Source of the DNA: Hybos culiciformis | Taxonomy: Eukaryota > Arthropoda > Insecta > Diptera > Hybotidae | Direction of reading: 5' to 3' | Assembly (NCBI GenBank): GCA_964007475.1 | Contig: OZ023274.1 | Coordinates: 95,303,750-95,367,749, forward strand | DNA: 64,000 bases | Part shown: positions 61,301-64,000 of the stretch, piece after piece | Position numbering within the stretch: position 1 is the stretch's first letter | Layout: every line of letters starts with the position of its first letter | The notes under the pieces: model-generated | The model's input: the letters and a program-made list of their open reading frames with translations, nothing else | Databases searched by the model: none | What the model was told of the DNA's origin: nothing | Program-made: the position numbers and the translations under genes

Positions 61301-64000
61301 TATCATAATCAATTATGCATAATACGTATAAGATCAAATATTAGAAAATTATAATAATAATAAAAAAAATATCACATTCCATTTATATAAATAATATACT
61401 TACTTAAGTAGTTCTTTTGATAATCATCAAAATTGAAATCACAAATAAATTAACATTGACAAGTTTTATGTTTTTTATGAAAAAGCTACGATAGTTACCT
61501 ATAGTATCTCTAACCCAGATAAGCTTTTAATATTTTTATGAACGTATTGTTATACGAATAATTACGTCATTACGTTATGTAAAAATATTATAAGTTTTTT
61601 TTTTTTACGATAGTTAAAAATGTTTTGACTTTTAAATATATGAATATCTCGGAATATTATTTATTTTTATATATGAATTATATATAACTCGGATTATAAT
61701 ATCCGAGAAGTTTTCCACTGTCATTGAAATGGATGGTTATTAAGTGTATTTTATTTTAATACTCAGCTACGATATCTGCTTACAATCTATTTTCTTGAAT
61801 TTTTTTTTTGGCTATTTTCCATCAGCTAAAAGTCATCGAAGCCAATGCTTTTACGCTTATATAAACATTTAGTACTTACTATGAACAAAAGAAATTTTTT
61901 GAATAATTTTCCCTCGAATTTTCCTGCTTTAATTAAGTACTTACAAAAGAAAAAAAATTGATGATGTTGATTTAGTGAACAGCTAAAGATGTATTATACT
62001 TTGTTGCATACAAAATATACTTACTTGTTTTTAGGTACGTACGTCCGTCCTACATAAATAAGTACATATAAATGTAATTACATAGCAAGATTTTTAAATG
62101 ATTTCTATTAGATAAATGAAGGTCAATTGAGAATTAAACAAAAAAAAAAAAAACACATGCAAATATTGCTTAAAAATGTTATCATGCAAATGTAGATATT
62201 TAAAATATCACATATATTTTTTCTTTGATTAAATAAGATTTTAATTAAAATATTATGTATACATGCTTGTACTTATGCCGCTTATGCACAATAAATTTTA
62301 AATTGATTGTACAATCTATTCTTAATCAAAATTAATCATTTAAATATTTTTTTTTCTTGTAATTAAAAATTGTAGAAATTATTGACCTCTTTTGCATTCA
62401 CAAAGTATTAGAGAATTTCTTATCTTTAAAATATTACTTACTTAACTTATATTAAAATTTTTAATGTCTGGTTGATTTTTAGAATATATATAGAATTATC
62501 AAGTGTCCAATAGTCCATTAGTTAAAGTCTCAGATGTTCAATGTTAAATGTTTTATTAATGATTTTATTTTGTTTTTTGTAGTCTGTGTACTTAAATATA
62601 CTTATAATTTAAAACCAATGACCTAAAAACACCAGAAATTAATTTTGGTGATTTTTCATTACATTATATTTATATAGAATTAAATTAATGAGTAGGTATT
62701 GCTTGTATTTTATGAAAAATATGATATAGAGCAAACAAAAGGGAAAATATACTTAAAGAAAATTTATTTAATTTTATTATTTAGTTATTTATCGAGGTAT
62801 TTATAAATATGTACTTATGTATACATTATTTATGAGTATTACGTTCTCTGAATGAAAAACAGAGCAGATGGTTTAGTCAATTTTGTTTTGTATCATTAAG
62901 TATATGTATAAGAGCCTGTATAAGAGTTTAAAAGATTATAAATTACTTATGCTTAGCTTTTTATATGTAAACCGATGTAAATCCATGTTAACTTCGTTGT
63001 AAACATAAAAATTATATAATTTCTCAACCATATGAATATATTAATGCAACTTAAAAAATGCACACCCACAATAAATTAAGACGATTTTTTAGCTACACTA
63101 ATTATATACAACTTATTTTTATTAAGCTTATCAACTCAAATCAAATATTAAAGAGTTAAAACTACATAAATTAAACATACTTACTTATTTAGTTATTACT
63201 GGAAGTTTTTTTTTAATAAGCACTTATGAAAAATGGAAAAATGCATTGATTAATATTTATTCGTGTTTAAGAAGTTTTTGCGTTTTTTTTTAACCTCCAC
63301 TTACTTAATCGTTAAAACTGTGCATTCTTTAAAATCGATTAACTAACATTAGTTTAATTAAAAGCTCCGATAGATTTATTAGATAGATTGAAAAATAGCT
63401 GACTCAATACTTTTGTATGCAATATACACTTAAGTATAAATAATTTTTATTTTTATCATGAACTGTAAAAAATAAAAAAAAAATGTTTTTCACCTGCCAA
63501 TTTAATTTTGCATTATATTTTTTTAAAAGTGACTAAATCTAAAGTGAATTTAGTTCGGGATTTACTATAATTAGTGTGTACTTACTTATTATCTTATCAA
63601 AGGAATTTCATCTTACAGACGTTCTGTTTAAAAAATTAAAATCAATTAATTTTTTTCAAGAGTTTCCTAGAGTAATTGCTAAGCAATTACTAACATAATT
63701 TAAAGTAATGAAAATTATACTTATTTACATTAACTATGAACATTAACTGTACATATGAATGTTAATATATAGTAAAGTGTATCATTGTATAAACAAAAAT
63801 CAATCTGATTCATCATTAAAATATATTCGTCATTAGTTTGCTCATTATGATTAGATTGTTGCTTTTACGATGTTTCAAGATCTTAGTTCGAAGCTCATCT
63901 TTTCCTAACTAAGTAATTAACTTATCAGGACTATTAACTTTGATCATTGTGTTGTTTTTATTTTTACTTCCTTTTAAGTAATGTATTTTAATAATAATAT
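55358..64000. other. Putative first intron continuing to the edge; TAAGTA-rich
   Basis: No exon, RNA gene or bounded transposon was found. The CTTACTTA/AAGTACTTAAG words are frequent throughout (56719-56750, 56834-56865, 57994-58012, 58490-58508, 58415-58430, 60170-60185, 61397-61410, 63177-63190, 63575-63590). A short local duplication of ATTGAG-TGAGATCT occurs at 59908-59942, and a small palindrome CTCGGAT..ATCCGAG at 61688-61707. The 61-84-codon open frames (55778, 56312, 56397, 58661, 59067) show no recognisable motif. If the exon at 44,715 is real, the next exon lies beyond the window. Confidence 0.45.

Overview
The window is very A+T-rich animal nuclear DNA, full of homopolymer A/T runs, with long non-coding stretches, intron-split coding sequence with GT..AG splice sites, and many degenerate transposons. 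The one clearly recognised host gene closely resembles my recollection of Drosophila tungus, so a dipteran fly is the best guess. That is an inference from one protein. There are no bacterial-style operons, no CRISPR array and no rRNA operon.

Layout. (1) 1-26.9 kb has no host exon I can support. It holds a series of mobile-element relics: a Harbinger-like MITE (758-1088), a MITE with CACTAAGT motifs (3788-4043), a 5'-truncated non-LTR retrotransposon 3' end (7118-8263), an older LINE tail (10506-10760), a small CACTG-ended MITE (11446-11674), two hAT deletion derivatives that still carry the tail of their transposase (12521-13130 and 19100-19485, the latter with a perfect 8-bp target duplication), and a MITE with nearly identical 32-bp ends (21574-21978). 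(2) 26,990-32,595 (+) holds the last three coding exons of the N-terminal glutamine amidohydrolase NTAQ1 (WDYHV1; tungus in Drosophila). Its roughly 5-kb intron contains two TA-flanked inverted-repeat elements that share one TA, an antisense SINE-like dimer and a large fold-back. The first part of the gene, with the catalytic cysteine, was not found and should lie upstream. (3) 32.7-43.4 kb is non-coding A+T-rich DNA with simple repeats. (4) Around 43.5-44.75 kb there are two candidate short first coding exons on the + strand, each ending in a consensus splice donor. The better one is at 44,715-44,749. (5) From there to the right edge no later exon is visible. This stretch, possibly one long first intron, differs in texture from the left part: it is crowded with AAGTACTTAAGTA and CTTACTTACTTA words on both strands. 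It also holds two more MITEs (53591-53808, 55035-55353) and one less A+T-rich island (about 49,612-49,890) with a box C/D snoRNA-like structure.

Apart from NTAQ1 the window has no gene set that works together. Its content is best read as a record of non-autonomous DNA transposons and retrotransposon 3' ends in large introns and intergenic DNA. Most short open frames are chance products of A+T-rich sequence. No search could be run, so family names for repeats rest on termini, target duplications and remembered protein motifs.
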